From RYN-428 sp035551995 (GTDB taxonomy: Bacteria; Planctomycetota; Phycisphaerae; Tepidisphaerales; Tepidisphaeraceae): a stretch of DNA of 64,000 nt. This document shows, in pieces, positions 7,320 through 15,691 of this stretch. The stretch spans positions 27,636 to 91,635 of the forward strand of contig DASZME010000062.1 in the NCBI GenBank assembly GCA_035551995.1, given 5' to 3'. The notes beneath the pieces were generated by a model. That model ran no database searches. It saw only the letters and a program-made list of their open reading frames with translations, and had not been told where the DNA came from. The first letter of the stretch is position 1; each line of letters opens with the position of its first letter. Position numbers and translations under genes: made by a program.

Positions 7320-8735
7320 ATGCGTCCATGGATCAATTGGAGCCGAAAGGGTTCCATCGCGCTGGCGGCAGGGGTAATCGGAATTGTTATTGCCGGAATC
7401 GGGCGTCCGCGCCCAGTGGCGGCGGAGCCGGCGGACGAAGTGCTGCCGGCGTCGTCGCCCGCCTTTACCCTCGGCAAAGCCCTTTTTAATGATACGACTC
7501 TATCAAACCCCGCAGGCATGTCCTGCGCGAGTTGTCACTCGGAGTCGGCCGGATTCACCTTTCCCGATCAATCGGTGAATTTGAAGATGGGTCCGGTTCC
7601 GGGCATCGTGCCGGGGCGATTTGGATTTCGCGCGCCGCCGACGATCGGATACGCCGTCTTTCTGCCGAAAGGGCCGCCCAAATTTGACCCCGCATTGCAG
7701 GCGTACGCCGGCGGGTTGTTCTGGGACGGGCGGGCGACGGATCTGGCGAACCAGGCGACTTTTCCTTTCCAGAATCCGAATGAAATGAACAACCTCGTCC
7801 ACGACCTCGGCGATCCCGAAAGCGTGGTCGAAGCAGTCGAGAAGGGAAAAAACGCCGCCCTGTTCAAGCAGGCGTACGGAAGCAATATTTTCAAGAAATC
7901 GACCGCGGAGGTGTTCCAGGATATTTGCGACGAGATCGCTGCGTTCGAGTCGTCCGAGGAAGTCTCTCCCTTCTCCTCGAAATACGACGCCTACCTGGCC
8001 GGCAAAGCGCAGCTATCCGAACATGAAATGATCGGGCTCCAGTTGGTGACCGGATCATACGCGGGGCGGCCCGGCGTCGGTAAACCTCATAAATTCGCCC
8101 AATGCACTTTGTGCCACGGTATCCCAACGGATCCCAGCACCGGCCCCGACATCTGGAGCAACTCATGCTTCGCCAACATCGGCGTTCCGAAAAACTTATC
8201 GAATCCCTATTACAACATGACCGATTCCAAGTCGAATCCCGCCGGTTACAATGCCGCCGGGGCCGGGTACATCGACTTGGGATTGGGCGCGATTATTTAC
8301 CCCCAGATGGGCTTGCCGCCGGGAAACATGGGTAAGGGAAGCAACGGGAAAGGCGATTTTCTGGCGATCAATGGAACCTTCAAAGCCCCCACGCTGCGCA
8401 ACGTCGATCGGCGCCCGTCGCCGACGTTCGTGAAGTGCTACATGCACAACGGCGTGTTCAAGAGCCTGTACGATGTTGTCCATTTCTACAATAAAAGGAG
8501 TCTGACCAACCGTGACGAAGCAATTGATTTCACCAAGGCAAATCCGTATGCGGGGTTGAAAGGCGACGCGCTTTTCCACACGCCGGAGTTTCCGTCGCCG
8601 ATCACATTGCAAAACGCCACCGGCGCCGTCGCGAGCCAGGACGCCCAGGTCGGACACCTTAACCTCACGCACGAAGAGGAAAATGAGATCGTGCTGTTCT
8701 TGCAAACGCTGACGGATGGATATTTTAAACCGTAG
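7320..8735 (+). CDS. Di-heme cytochrome c peroxidase / MauG family protein
   Basis: 471 residues. N-terminal signal/anchor (SIALAAGVIGIVIAGI), then two haem c sites: C69-x2-C72-H73 (CASCH, after LFNDTTLSNPAGMS) and C262-x2-C265-H266 (CTLCH). The order 'LGKxLFxDxxLS - CASCHxxxxGFTF - FWDGRATDLxxQ - second CxxCH - APTLRNVxxRP - FYNxRS' is that of the bacterial di-heme cytochrome c peroxidase/MauG superfamily, which act in the periplasm on peroxide or oxidise partner proteins. Spacing between the haems is about 193 residues, a little longer than in CcpA. ATG 7320 has GGAAGG upstream. It faces a PQQ-like protein gene across a shared control region. Confidence 0.88.
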   Translation: MRPWINWSRKGSIALAAGVIGIVIAGIGRPRPVAAEPADEVLPASSPAFTLGKALFNDTTLSNPAGMSCASCHSESAGFTFPDQSVNLKMGPVPGIVPGRFGFRAPPTIGYAVFLPKGPPKFDPALQAYAGGLFWDGRATDLANQATFPFQNPNEMNNLVHDLGDPESVVEAVEKGKNAALFKQAYGSNIFKKSTAEVFQDICDEIAAFESSEEVSPFSSKYDAYLAGKAQLSEHEMIGLQLVTGSYAGRPGVGKPHKFAQCTLCHGIPTDPSTGPDIWSNSCFANIGVPKNLSNPYYNMTDSKSNPAGYNAAGAGYIDLGLGAIIYPQMGLPPGNMGKGSNGKGDFLAINGTFKAPTLRNVDRRPSPTFVKCYMHNGVFKSLYDVVHFYNKRSLTNRDEAIDFTKANPYAGLKGDALFHTPEFPSPITLQNATGAVASQDAQVGHLNLTHEEENEIVLFLQTLTDGYFKP

Positions 8736-8743
8736 GCGATCGG

Positions 8744-8819
8744 TAAAATCTGAAATCTGAAATGAAATCTCAAATGTGAAATCGGAAATCGGAAATGATC
8801 TGAAATCATCTCAATTTGA
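8744..8819. repeat. 7-bp-period GAAATCT-type repeat
   Basis: Between the peroxidase gene and lysC the sequence is built from AAATCTG, AAATCTC, AAATGTG and AAATCGG units, about eight in a row, ending in a short inverted match (GAAATCATCTC, and TTTCGGTTTCCGATTTC beyond). It is low-complexity and A-rich compared with the genes around it. It is a different heptamer family from the GTTGTTA one but has the same period. Confidence 0.7.
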
Positions 8820-8937
8820 ACTTCTATTTTGGCTTTCGGTTTCCGATTTCTCTTTCCTTCTCTTCGCCGTCCGTTGAGGAAATCCCCTCCATCCCTATAA
8901 TCTCCGCTTTGCTTGGTTTGCGGAACAGGTAGGAAGC

Positions 8938-10161
8938 ATGGGATTGATCGTTCAGAAATTCGGCGGGTCCAGCGTGGCGGACGCCGAGCGCATTCACAAG
9001 GCCGCCGCGCGGGCCATCGCGGCCAAGGAAAAGGGGAATCACGTCGCCGTCGTCGTCAGCGCCATGGGCGACACCACCGATGACCTCATTCAACTCGCCC
9101 GGAAAATCTGCCCCAACCCGCCCAAGCGCGAGATGGATCAGCTTCTGGCCACCGGCGAGCAAGTCACCATAGCCTTGATGGCCATGGCCATCCATGCCCA
9201 GGGCCACGAAGCGATCAGCTTCACCGGCGGTCAGATCGGCCTCGTCACCGACAACGCCTTTTCCAAGGCGCGCATCCAATCGATCAATAAACAACGAATC
9301 CTCGATCAACTGTCGGCCGGAAAAATCGTCATCATCGCCGGCTTTCAGGGCGTCACCCTCGAAGGCGATCTAACCACCCTCGGCCGCGGCGGAAGCAACG
9401 CCACGCTGGTCGCGATCGGCGCCGTCTTGAACGCCGACGTCTGCGAGAATTACACCGACGTCGACGGCATCTATACCGCCGATCCCCGCGTCGTCAAAAA
9501 TGCGAGAAAAATCGAACGGATCAGCTACGACGAAATGCTCGAGCTTTCCGGCCTCGGCGCCTCGGTATTGCAGACGCGGGCCGTCGAATTCGCCAAGAAA
9601 TACAACGTTCCCCTGCACGTGCGCAACAGCCAGAATGAGAACGAAGGAACGTGGATCGTCGCGGAGACTGCCAACATGGAACACATCGTCGTATCCGGCG
9701 CCGCTTTGAAAAAGGATCTCACGCGGGTCACGATCAAGAGCGTGCCGGACCGGCCGGGCATCGCCGCCAAGATTTTCGGCGACATCGCCGGCGCCAACAT
9801 CGTCGTGGACGACATCATTCAGATCATTTCCGACGACAACTCGGCCAACATCAGCTTCACCGTCGAGCACGGCGACTTGCAGGACATCAAGCCGGTCGTC
9901 GATCAACTCTGCCGGGAACTCGGCGCCAAGACCGCGCCGATCTACCGCGGAGACTTGGCGAAAGTGAGCGTGGTCGGCGTCGGCATGCGCGTCCACACCG
10001 GCGTCGCCCAGCGAATGTTCAAAGCGCTGGCCGACGCGAAAATCAACATTCAGAACATCACCACCAGCGAAATAAAAATCAGTTGCATCATCGACAAGGA
10101 ACAGGGGGCGAAGGCGCTGCAGATCGTGCACGACGCGTTCGAGTTGGAGCGGGCACGATGA
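8938..10161 (+). CDS. lysC: Aspartate kinase
   Basis: 407 residues, monofunctional aspartokinase, the first step of lysine, threonine and methionine synthesis. The kinase domain begins VQKFGGSSVADAERI (K7-F-G-G-S) and holds GFQGVTLEGDLTTLGRGGSNATLVAIGAVLNADVCENYTDVDGIYTADPR, the catalytic and Asp/ATP-binding region. Two ACT domains follow from about residue 255 (VTIKSVPDRPGIAAKIFGDIA and VSVVGVGMRVHTGVAQRMFKALADAKINIQNI), expected to bind lysine and/or threonine as feedback inhibitors. ATG 8938 has AGGAAG upstream. It stands alone, with a heptamer repeat before it. Confidence 0.95.
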   Translation: MGLIVQKFGGSSVADAERIHKAAARAIAAKEKGNHVAVVVSAMGDTTDDLIQLARKICPNPPKREMDQLLATGEQVTIALMAMAIHAQGHEAISFTGGQIGLVTDNAFSKARIQSINKQRILDQLSAGKIVIIAGFQGVTLEGDLTTLGRGGSNATLVAIGAVLNADVCENYTDVDGIYTADPRVVKNARKIERISYDEMLELSGLGASVLQTRAVEFAKKYNVPLHVRNSQNENEGTWIVAETANMEHIVVSGAALKKDLTRVTIKSVPDRPGIAAKIFGDIAGANIVVDDIIQIISDDNSANISFTVEHGDLQDIKPVVDQLCRELGAKTAPIYRGDLAKVSVVGVGMRVHTGVAQRMFKALADAKINIQNITTSEIKISCIIDKEQGAKALQIVHDAFELERAR

Positions 10162-10228
10162 TTCCGGAAGCGGCTGGCCACCAGCGAGCTAAAGGCTGCA
10201 ATTCCAAACCATTTTTAGCCGCAGCGCC

Positions 10229-10440
10229 TTATGCCCCGGCGAGTATATGTTGCAATTCGATTATCAACACCGGAATATCATCAGTCACAATCTGCCAGAT
10301 GTAGTCGTGATCGGTTTTAAAATATCCATGAATAAGGCGATCGCGGGTGCGCGCTATCACTGACAATGGCGCCTGAGGATTGAACTGACGTATGGCTGGC
10401 GAGACCGCTTTGGCGGCCTCGCCACAAATTTCAACCCGGC
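10229..10440 (-). pseudogene. HepT-like RNase toxin remnant, 5' half missing
   Basis: The residues VEICGEAAKAV..., then RTRDRLIHGYFKTDHDYIWQIV and DDIPVLIIELQHIL match the C-terminal half of HepT/DUF86 toxins (usually NLEIIGEAAK ... MRDRLIHGYFxVDxxIVW). The RX4HXY active motif is intact as R-DRLI-H-G-Y. The N-terminal half is missing; immediately upstream the other frame is the end of the DUF4058 gene, whose stop TGA lies within the remnant's first codons. No MntA/HepA nucleotidyltransferase partner lies next to it. An open frame to 10480 exists but its first 15 residues are unlike HepT. Confidence 0.65.
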
Positions 10441-11171
10441 AATCGCCCCATCCTGCACGCCTGCCGATAAGTAGTTTCAAGATCGAGTGGCACGCAAACT
10501 TGCTTATCCAACGCCAGGGGCAACAAAGGCAATCGGTCGCCGATGGTCAACGGCGCCCGCCAGATATCGATCTGTTCGACATGAGGCCGGCGGATCGGGC
10601 GATATGCGACGGCATAGAGATCATCGGCCGGGAGCATGAACTCACCGCCGACGCCGAGTAAATTCACCAATTCATAATGGAGATTGGCGCGGCGATCCGT
10701 AACAATATCGACGATGACAAGACCGATCCCCTGTTGGAGATAATTTGAGCATTTGGGGGCGAAAGCGCGACGGTATTCCTGGCGATCTTTATTTCCGGGG
10801 CTGACAAGTTCCACCGCCGCCACAAGCGTCGGTCCCCCTTCGCTATTGAAAACAAATACCTCCAGGCTGTCGGGAAAGATCGCGGGCATCGAGAGATCAG
10901 GCGCCGGCGGCGCCCAGGCCCGAATGGGAGCGATCGCAATTCCGCCCTCATCCCGGCTGTCATTCCCGTCAAAGGCGCCGGGCGAACTGTCGAAAGTCGC
11001 GACGTCAATCTCCACGCGACTTCCACCATGGACATGGACCTCGGCAAAATAGGATTGCGGAAGCAATGTTTCGTTCAGCGCGTCGGCGATGGTCGTGGCC
11101 CACAGCGCATGAAACGATTCCCAATGCCGTTCGGCGCTTAAGGGCGGATGAAAATGATCGCGAAGCGGCAT
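10431..11171 (-). CDS. DUF4058 family protein
   Basis: 246 residues. PLRDHFHPPLSAERHWESFHALWATTIADALNETLLPQSYFAE, then IEIDVA, then LEVFVFNSEGGPTLVAAVELVSPGNKDRQEYRRAFAPKCSNYLQQGIGLVIVDIVTDRRANLH match my memory of DUF4058, a family with a restriction-endonuclease-like core (the E..SPGNK pattern resembles the E-x-K of PD-(D/E)XK folds). Function unknown. It starts at ATG 11169-11171. Its C-terminal end meets the HepT remnant at about 10435, so the last residues may have been altered. Confidence 0.75.
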   Translation of the reverse strand: MPLRDHFHPPLSAERHWESFHALWATTIADALNETLLPQSYFAEVHVHGGSRVEIDVATFDSSPGAFDGNDSRDEGGIAIAPIRAWAPPAPDLSMPAIFPDSLEVFVFNSEGGPTLVAAVELVSPGNKDRQEYRRAFAPKCSNYLQQGIGLVIVDIVTDRRANLHYELVNLLGVGGEFMLPADDLYAVAYRPIRRPHVEQIDIWRAPLTIGDRLPLLPLALDKQVCVPLDLETTYRQACRMGRLPG

Positions 11172-11213
11172 CGCTGAAACTATAAACGACGCAAACGGCG
11201 TTATCCATCGAAA

Positions 11214-12815
11214 TCAATGGGCGCTGGCCGTATCCGTCCGGAACGGCCGCAACGGCAAACCTGAATTGTTCTCCACGCTGATCGTCGGATTATACGCCCA
11301 CGCATATCGTACGTCGGTAGGCTTGGCGATCTGATCATTCCATACCAGGATATCCTGCCCGTCGATCTTCCCCTGAGCCCAGAGCCATTCGCCCTCGGCG
11401 CCGCGAATGGCGAAGCCTGCCAGGTCGCTGGCGCCGCGGATTCGTAGACCGTCGGCATATTCCAACTGAAGGCGGATTTTATTGCCCTCGATTTTGAAGC
11501 TCTTGAGGTGCGGACTGTGAACGAGGCCGGGTTGGCCATAGAGGTTGTTCAGCGCCAGACCGGCCAGACGCTTGCCGAGCGATTTTTTGTCGGGGAAGTG
11601 GGCCTCGTAGTTGGGGATTCGGATGCCGACGTCTACGCCGGTGGCCACGTCGGTATTGGGCAACTCAAGCGCCGCCTGCTGTTGCTCGCGAATTTCCGAC
11701 AGCGCATTGGGCTCGATCGGCTTCTGTTGCGGTCTGGCGTAATTCTGCATTTCGACATAGTAGAAAGGCAGACTCGCGTCGTGGAAATGGCTGCGCCAGG
11801 CGTTGATCATCGTTTTGATCAACACGCCATAATCGGCCGGATGCGGGCAGTTGCCGTCGCCCTGAAACCAGATGACGCCTTTGAGGGTATAGGGTTCCAG
11901 GCCGCGAATCATGCCGTTGTAAAGACGCGCGGGGATGTTCGCGTTACCCGCCGCCGGCGCCGGCTTGGCCGCCAGGTTCTGCCGCTGCAAGTCGGCGGTG
12001 GGAAACTTCTTCGTCCACACGGCCATGGCGCTGTCGAATTTCGCTTTCTCGGCGGGAGCCAGGTGATCCAATCGCTCCTTGTAACGCTGCTCCAACGCCG
12101 GCCCGGCCGAAGAGGCGTCGAGTTCCGGTTTCGGCGTCCACGCTTCCACGACGGTACCGCCCACGGCCGAGTCGATCAGGCCAATCGGAGCGTGAATTCT
12201 GTCGTGCAGTTCGACGGCGAAATTCCATGACAGGGCGAAGCACCCGCCGACGGTTTCCGGCGTCGCGATGATCCACTTGCCCTCCACGTCGTCCATCGGC
12301 GTGTCGGTGTGAACGTTGCGCGTCGCGAAATAACGAAGCTGCCCCTTGGCGGCCGTGGCTTCGTTTTCTGCCCGCTCCAATAATTCCGGCGTGGTGCGTT
12401 CATTGACGTTTTTCGACGGCGTGTTGACGAGATAAGACATGTTCGATTGCCCGCCGCAGAGCCAGACTTCGCCGACGAGCACATCGTCCACTTGCAACGT
12501 TTCGCCCTTGTCGGTGCGGACTTTGAGTTGTCCCGCGACGCCGCTCTTGAGGGGCGCGAGCGACCCGGACCATCGGCCATCCGCCGCCGCGGTCATGTGA
12601 GCATCTTCGGCGGCACCGTCGGCGGCCGTGAAGGCGACAGTCACCGCGTCGCCCGGCGTCGCCCATCCCCACACCGCGATCGGCTTATCCGCCTGCACCA
12701 CGGCATGGGCGCTGATGACGGCCGGCAGCCGCAGCGCCGCGGGCGCGGCAAGCGCCGACGCCGAGACAAAGGACAAAAAGAGGATGCAGAACGTAGATGA
12801 GTTGATTTTTATCAT
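11214..12815 (-). CDS. Secreted sialate O-acetylesterase (SGNH family)
   Basis: 533 residues with a signal peptide (STFCILFLSFVSASALA). After a beta-sandwich-like N-terminal region comes VWLCGGQSNMSYLV with the nucleophile S124 in the GQSNM block of sialate O-acetylesterases, and later GVIWFQGDGNCPHPADY, whose GxGN replaces the more usual GExN; YYVEMQNY follows. It removes acetyl groups from sialic acids or, in planctomycete-type relatives, probably from plant or algal glycans. The C-terminal part has a small domain (LAGFAIRGAEGEWLWAQGKI). Starts at ATG 12813-12815. It probably acts in the periplasm or outside the cell. Confidence 0.85.
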   Translation of the reverse strand: MIKINSSTFCILFLSFVSASALAAPAALRLPAVISAHAVVQADKPIAVWGWATPGDAVTVAFTAADGAAEDAHMTAAADGRWSGSLAPLKSGVAGQLKVRTDKGETLQVDDVLVGEVWLCGGQSNMSYLVNTPSKNVNERTTPELLERAENEATAAKGQLRYFATRNVHTDTPMDDVEGKWIIATPETVGGCFALSWNFAVELHDRIHAPIGLIDSAVGGTVVEAWTPKPELDASSAGPALEQRYKERLDHLAPAEKAKFDSAMAVWTKKFPTADLQRQNLAAKPAPAAGNANIPARLYNGMIRGLEPYTLKGVIWFQGDGNCPHPADYGVLIKTMINAWRSHFHDASLPFYYVEMQNYARPQQKPIEPNALSEIREQQQAALELPNTDVATGVDVGIRIPNYEAHFPDKKSLGKRLAGLALNNLYGQPGLVHSPHLKSFKIEGNKIRLQLEYADGLRIRGASDLAGFAIRGAEGEWLWAQGKIDGQDILVWNDQIAKPTDVRYAWAYNPTISVENNSGLPLRPFRTDTASAH

Positions 12816-12960
12816 GTTTCGTATGGGTGGTGCTCATTTCCATATCGCGCGGCGGCGGCCGTGTTGAGCAAACCCACGTCGACAATTCATCGTTCGGTCA
12901 GGGCGGTCCGTCAACGCCTCTGTCGTTTCACGGCCGCGAAATGGCGGTAAGCCCGCCGGC

Positions 12961-12996
12961 AAACGAAAACGGGCACGGAACGCTGGTTCCGTGCCC
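12961..12996 (-). terminator. Rho-independent terminator after the XerC/D gene
   Basis: A perfect 11-bp stem, GGGCACGGAAC / GTTCCGTGCCC, with a four-base loop at 12982-12985. On the minus strand it is followed by GTTTTCGTTT. It lies 33 bases past the stop of the recombinase gene at 13029, so it should end that transcript. Confidence 0.75.
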
Positions 12997-13028
12997 GTCG
13001 CGAAATTCACTTTTTCAGACGGCGCCTA

Positions 13029-14162
13029 TTACCCCGCTTTCGCGGGATAGAAAGGGCGCGCTGGCGGCGTTGCCCCCGCCGCCGGGTGCTGAAACGAATC
13101 GGACGTTCCTGATTCAGGCGGGCCGACCGGATGCGCCGCGCGGGGATGGGCCGCGTCGTACACCTCCTTCATTCGGCTCGTGCTCAGGTGCGTGTAGATT
13201 TGGGTCGTGCTCAGGCTCTGATGCCCAAGCAACTCCTGCACGCTGCGCAAGTCGGCGCCATTGTTCAGCAGGTGAGTGGCGAAACTGTGGCGAAGCGTGT
13301 GCGGGCTGATTCCCGGATCAAGACCCGCGGTGACAAGATACTTATCGAGCTTGCGGCGAACCGAGCGCGTGGAAAGATTTTCGCCGTGCTTGTTGAGGAA
13401 GACGCGGGCGGCGTCGGGGCCGTTACACTTGGGCTCCTGCGATCGCAACTCGAAATAGCGTTGCACGGCCTTGATCGCCTGGCTGCCGATGGGCGTCAGG
13501 CGGTCTTTGCGCCCCTTGCCGCGAACGCGCAGGATGCCTTCCTGAAGATCGATGTCTCCCATTTCCAATTCGACCAATTCGCTGACGCGAATGCCGCTGG
13601 AATAGAGGACTTCGAGCATCGCCTTGTCGCGGGCGGCCAGGAGGTCGGCGTCGCCGGGCGCTTCGAGAAGTTTTTGAACCTGTTCGAGGTCCAGGCACTT
13701 GGGCAGGCGTTTTTCCTGCTTGGGCGTGCGGATGGTGGCCAGCGGGCTGGCGCCGACGATTCCCCGGCGGATGAGGAACTTGTAAAAGCTCCGCAAGGTC
13801 GCCAGTTTCCGGGCCGTCGTGCTCTTGGTGTAATTCTGCCCGTAGAGATACGCGAGAAACTCGCGGACGGTCAGCGGTTCGCACCTGACGGCGCGCTGAT
13901 CGACCTCGTCGGGAGATACCTTGGCCGGCGTTACGCCGGCCGGAACCGCCGCCGCGGCCGGACCGATCTCGCCGGCCAGGTACTGGTCGAACTGGATCAG
14001 GTCCGCTCCGTAGCTTTTGACGGTATAGTCACTGAAGTGTTTTTCCAGGCGCAGGTAGTCGAGGAACTGCCTGACCAGCGGCGTAAACGACTTCTCCGGG
14101 AATACCGGCTTGAGCGTAGACGGAGATTGTGAGGCGGGATCTGGAGCGGTTGCAATATTCAT
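13029..14162 (-). CDS. Tyrosine recombinase XerC/XerD
   Basis: 377 residues. N-terminal SAM-like core-binding domain (FLDYLRLEKHFSDYTVKSYGADLIQF), then the catalytic domain with the R-K-H-R-H-Y set: SSGIRVSELVEL (Arg), VRGKGRKDRLTPI (Lys), HTLRHSFATHLL (His, Arg), ELLGHQSLSTTQIYTHLS (His, and Tyr nucleophile). This is the housekeeping Xer type that resolves chromosome dimers at dif sites. It has an insert of about 30 residues (GEIGPAAAAVPAGVTPAK) in the N-terminal domain and a long Pro/Ala-rich tail after the Tyr (from HPRAAHPVG), both unusual. ATG 14160-14162 chosen; an upstream TTG is possible. Followed by a clear terminator. Confidence 0.88.
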   Translation of the reverse strand: MNIATAPDPASQSPSTLKPVFPEKSFTPLVRQFLDYLRLEKHFSDYTVKSYGADLIQFDQYLAGEIGPAAAAVPAGVTPAKVSPDEVDQRAVRCEPLTVREFLAYLYGQNYTKSTTARKLATLRSFYKFLIRRGIVGASPLATIRTPKQEKRLPKCLDLEQVQKLLEAPGDADLLAARDKAMLEVLYSSGIRVSELVELEMGDIDLQEGILRVRGKGRKDRLTPIGSQAIKAVQRYFELRSQEPKCNGPDAARVFLNKHGENLSTRSVRRKLDKYLVTAGLDPGISPHTLRHSFATHLLNNGADLRSVQELLGHQSLSTTQIYTHLSTSRMKEVYDAAHPRAAHPVGPPESGTSDSFQHPAAGATPPARPFYPAKAG

Positions 14163-14320
14163 AGGCACCGGGCGCGGCGCATGCGGAGACAACTAGGTCT
14201 CCGGCGGAGGTTTCCGGCCTCCGTTCCTGAACCAGGAAAAAATGCCACCGGCCGGCGTTTCCGGATGGCCCACCTGTAAGACGATCCTCGTCTCACTTGG
14301 GAGAAGGATGGGAGGAATAA

Positions 14321-14458
14321 GTTGAGGAATAAGTTGCCAGTTGTTAGTTGCCGGTTGTCAGTAAATGCGAAGACGAAAAAGGCAATCTTCTTTACTGGCA
14401 ACTAACAAGTAACAACTGGCAACTAGCAACTTATTTCGTGCAACTGTCAACTTATTCC
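14321..14458. repeat. 7-bp-period GTTGCCA/GTTGTTA repeat, second copy
   Basis: Units AGTTGCC AGTTGTT AGTTGCC GGTTGTC, then AGTAAATGCGAAG, and about 35 bases later inverted units TACTGGCAACTAACAAG, TAACAACTGGCAACTAG, and CAACTTATT. It lies in the 528-base gap between the Xer gene and the gene ending at 14473, which otherwise holds only a Gly/Pro-biased, GC-rich stretch (14193-14300) with no gene I can support. Related to 1963-2055 and 36773-36952. Confidence 0.8.
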
Positions 14459-14472
14459 GTCCCAATACATTC

Positions 14473-14691
14473 TCACGCAGCTTTCTTCGGCAAATATGCC
14501 TTCAACTCTTTTGCCAAATGCTGACCGAGCTGATGCGACAGCACAGCGGCGTCGAACCAATCGAAGCATGTCTGACGCCGATTGACCATGTCAACCAGCG
14601 CATCGAGCACCTTCGATTCGTCTCCGACTTCGTATCGAAAACAAAAATGATGCTCCCCTTTCATCAAACTCAAAACTTTCTTCTCCGGCAT
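14473..14691 (-). CDS. Small protein, unknown
   Basis: 72 residues from MPEKKVLSLMKGEHHFCFRYEVGDESKVLDALVDMVNRRQTCFDWFDAAVLSHQLGQHL. An ATG at 14689-14691 with AGGGAG five bases upstream is preferred. An alternative ATG at 14746-14748 overlaps the stop of the upstream lipoprotein gene (ATGA) and would add a 19-residue charged leader; this cannot be excluded. The HHFCFRYEVGDE stretch and the helical C-terminus are real-looking; I know similar small proteins from planctomycete-type genomes but no function. Confidence 0.65.
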   Translation of the reverse strand: MPEKKVLSLMKGEHHFCFRYEVGDESKVLDALVDMVNRRQTCFDWFDAAVLSHQLGQHLAKELKAYLPKKAA

Positions 14692-14744
14692 CTTTTCTCC
14701 CTGAAAACATCCACTCCGTCTCGGCGGTCTTCCATCGCCATCGC

Positions 14745-15485
14745 TCATTTTTTCCGAACCTTCGGAATTCGCGCGTCCAGTTGCTTCAATAAATCATCGA
14801 CCAACCGGTAATACGCAAACCCGCAATAACGATCCATGCTCACTAAATATTCTTTAGCGCCCAACGGCCCGGCGGGATCGGCGCGGCCACGCGCATAATC
14901 CAGCACGGCGTCGCGAACCGTGCCGTTGGCGGCGTCAAGCATGGCCACCGCCTGCAGAAACGTCGTTTCCTTCGGGGCGGGCAGGGAATCATCCTCCGAC
15001 GGCGCGGCCGCTCGAGACAATTCATGCACGTTGATATTCTTCCGCCGCACGAACGTGGCCGGCTTGGCGAAGACCTGGACCGATCCGCCGAATTTTGGCG
15101 GATCGTACGGATCGAACGCCGTTACCGTCGCCAGCGCCAATGCGTCACATCCCAGCAGATCGCACACGATGGCGGCCTGCTCGGACGACTGTACTTTTTC
15201 CATCTTCAGCCCCGCCATCACCTGCACGACGCGATCCACCGGCACCACCGTCAACCCATGCACCTGCTGAAGCTGCTGATAAAGCAAATCCGCCTGCAAA
15301 AGCGGATCGACGCCCTTCTGGCCGCTGAGGTTGACCGCGGGCGCAACCGCCCAGACTTGCCGTTTGGCGCCGGGCAGGAATAGCTGCAGCTCCGATCCGT
15401 AATGCGGCGTGGGCTCGCAACCGGTTGACAGCAGTGCCAGCGTCAACGCGAGGCACGAGAAAAATCGGGGCGCCATGTTATTCAT
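14745..15485 (-). CDS. Lipoprotein, unknown
   Basis: 246 residues. Signal peptide with lipobox LALLSTGC (Cys about residue 23), so it is anchored to a membrane. The body has VWAVAPAVNLSGQKGVDPLLQADLLYQQLQQVHGLTVVPVDRVVQVM, which resembles the TolB-N-like or GNA1162-like fold of lipoproteins that compute 'AVLPFxNxSG...' and 'VxxLLG.DALALATVTAFDPYDPPKFG'. No defined function. It starts at ATG 15483-15485 and is followed with a four-base overlap, if the longer start is used, by the small gene at 14473. Confidence 0.7.
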   Translation of the reverse strand: MNNMAPRFFSCLALTLALLSTGCEPTPHYGSELQLFLPGAKRQVWAVAPAVNLSGQKGVDPLLQADLLYQQLQQVHGLTVVPVDRVVQVMAGLKMEKVQSSEQAAIVCDLLGCDALALATVTAFDPYDPPKFGGSVQVFAKPATFVRRKNINVHELSRAAAPSEDDSLPAPKETTFLQAVAMLDAANGTVRDAVLDYARGRADPAGPLGAKEYLVSMDRYCGFAYYRLVDDLLKQLDARIPKVRKK

Positions 15486-15541
15486 CGCTTCTTCCTTGAA
15501 GCTACATTAGAGCATCTCAGGCCGCGTCGGCGCCTCTCCGT

Positions 15542-15647
15542 TTAGAGCAGTTGTCAGGTTGCTCGCGCGTGTCTGCGTTTAGCGGCCCCGCTTACGGGGC
15601 GTTTTTCGCGACGCAAGGTCGCTTCACCAACATGATAAATGCTCTAA
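15542..15647. repeat. 106-bp dispersed repeat with terminal inverted repeats, copy 1
   Basis: The ends TTAGAGCAGTTGTCAGGTTG and (reverse complement of the right end) TTAGAGCATTTATCATGTTG match at 17 of 20 positions. Inside are CGTTTAGCGG, the hairpin GCCCCGCTTACGGGGC and the palindrome GCGACGCAAGGTCGC. It lies between two co-directional lipoprotein genes. Copy 2 (28515-28620) differs at about eight positions, copy 3 (35487-35592) at more; all are 106 bp. Confidence 0.85.
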
Positions 15648-15691
15648 GCCGGAGAGAGAACGAGTCTTCCACAAGGTGACGTTGATGTTCC

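Noticed and set aside
8736..8937. Possible lysine riboswitch upstream of lysC
   Set aside because: The leader is mostly heptamer repeat and I cannot find the conserved core elements of the lysine (L-box) aptamer.
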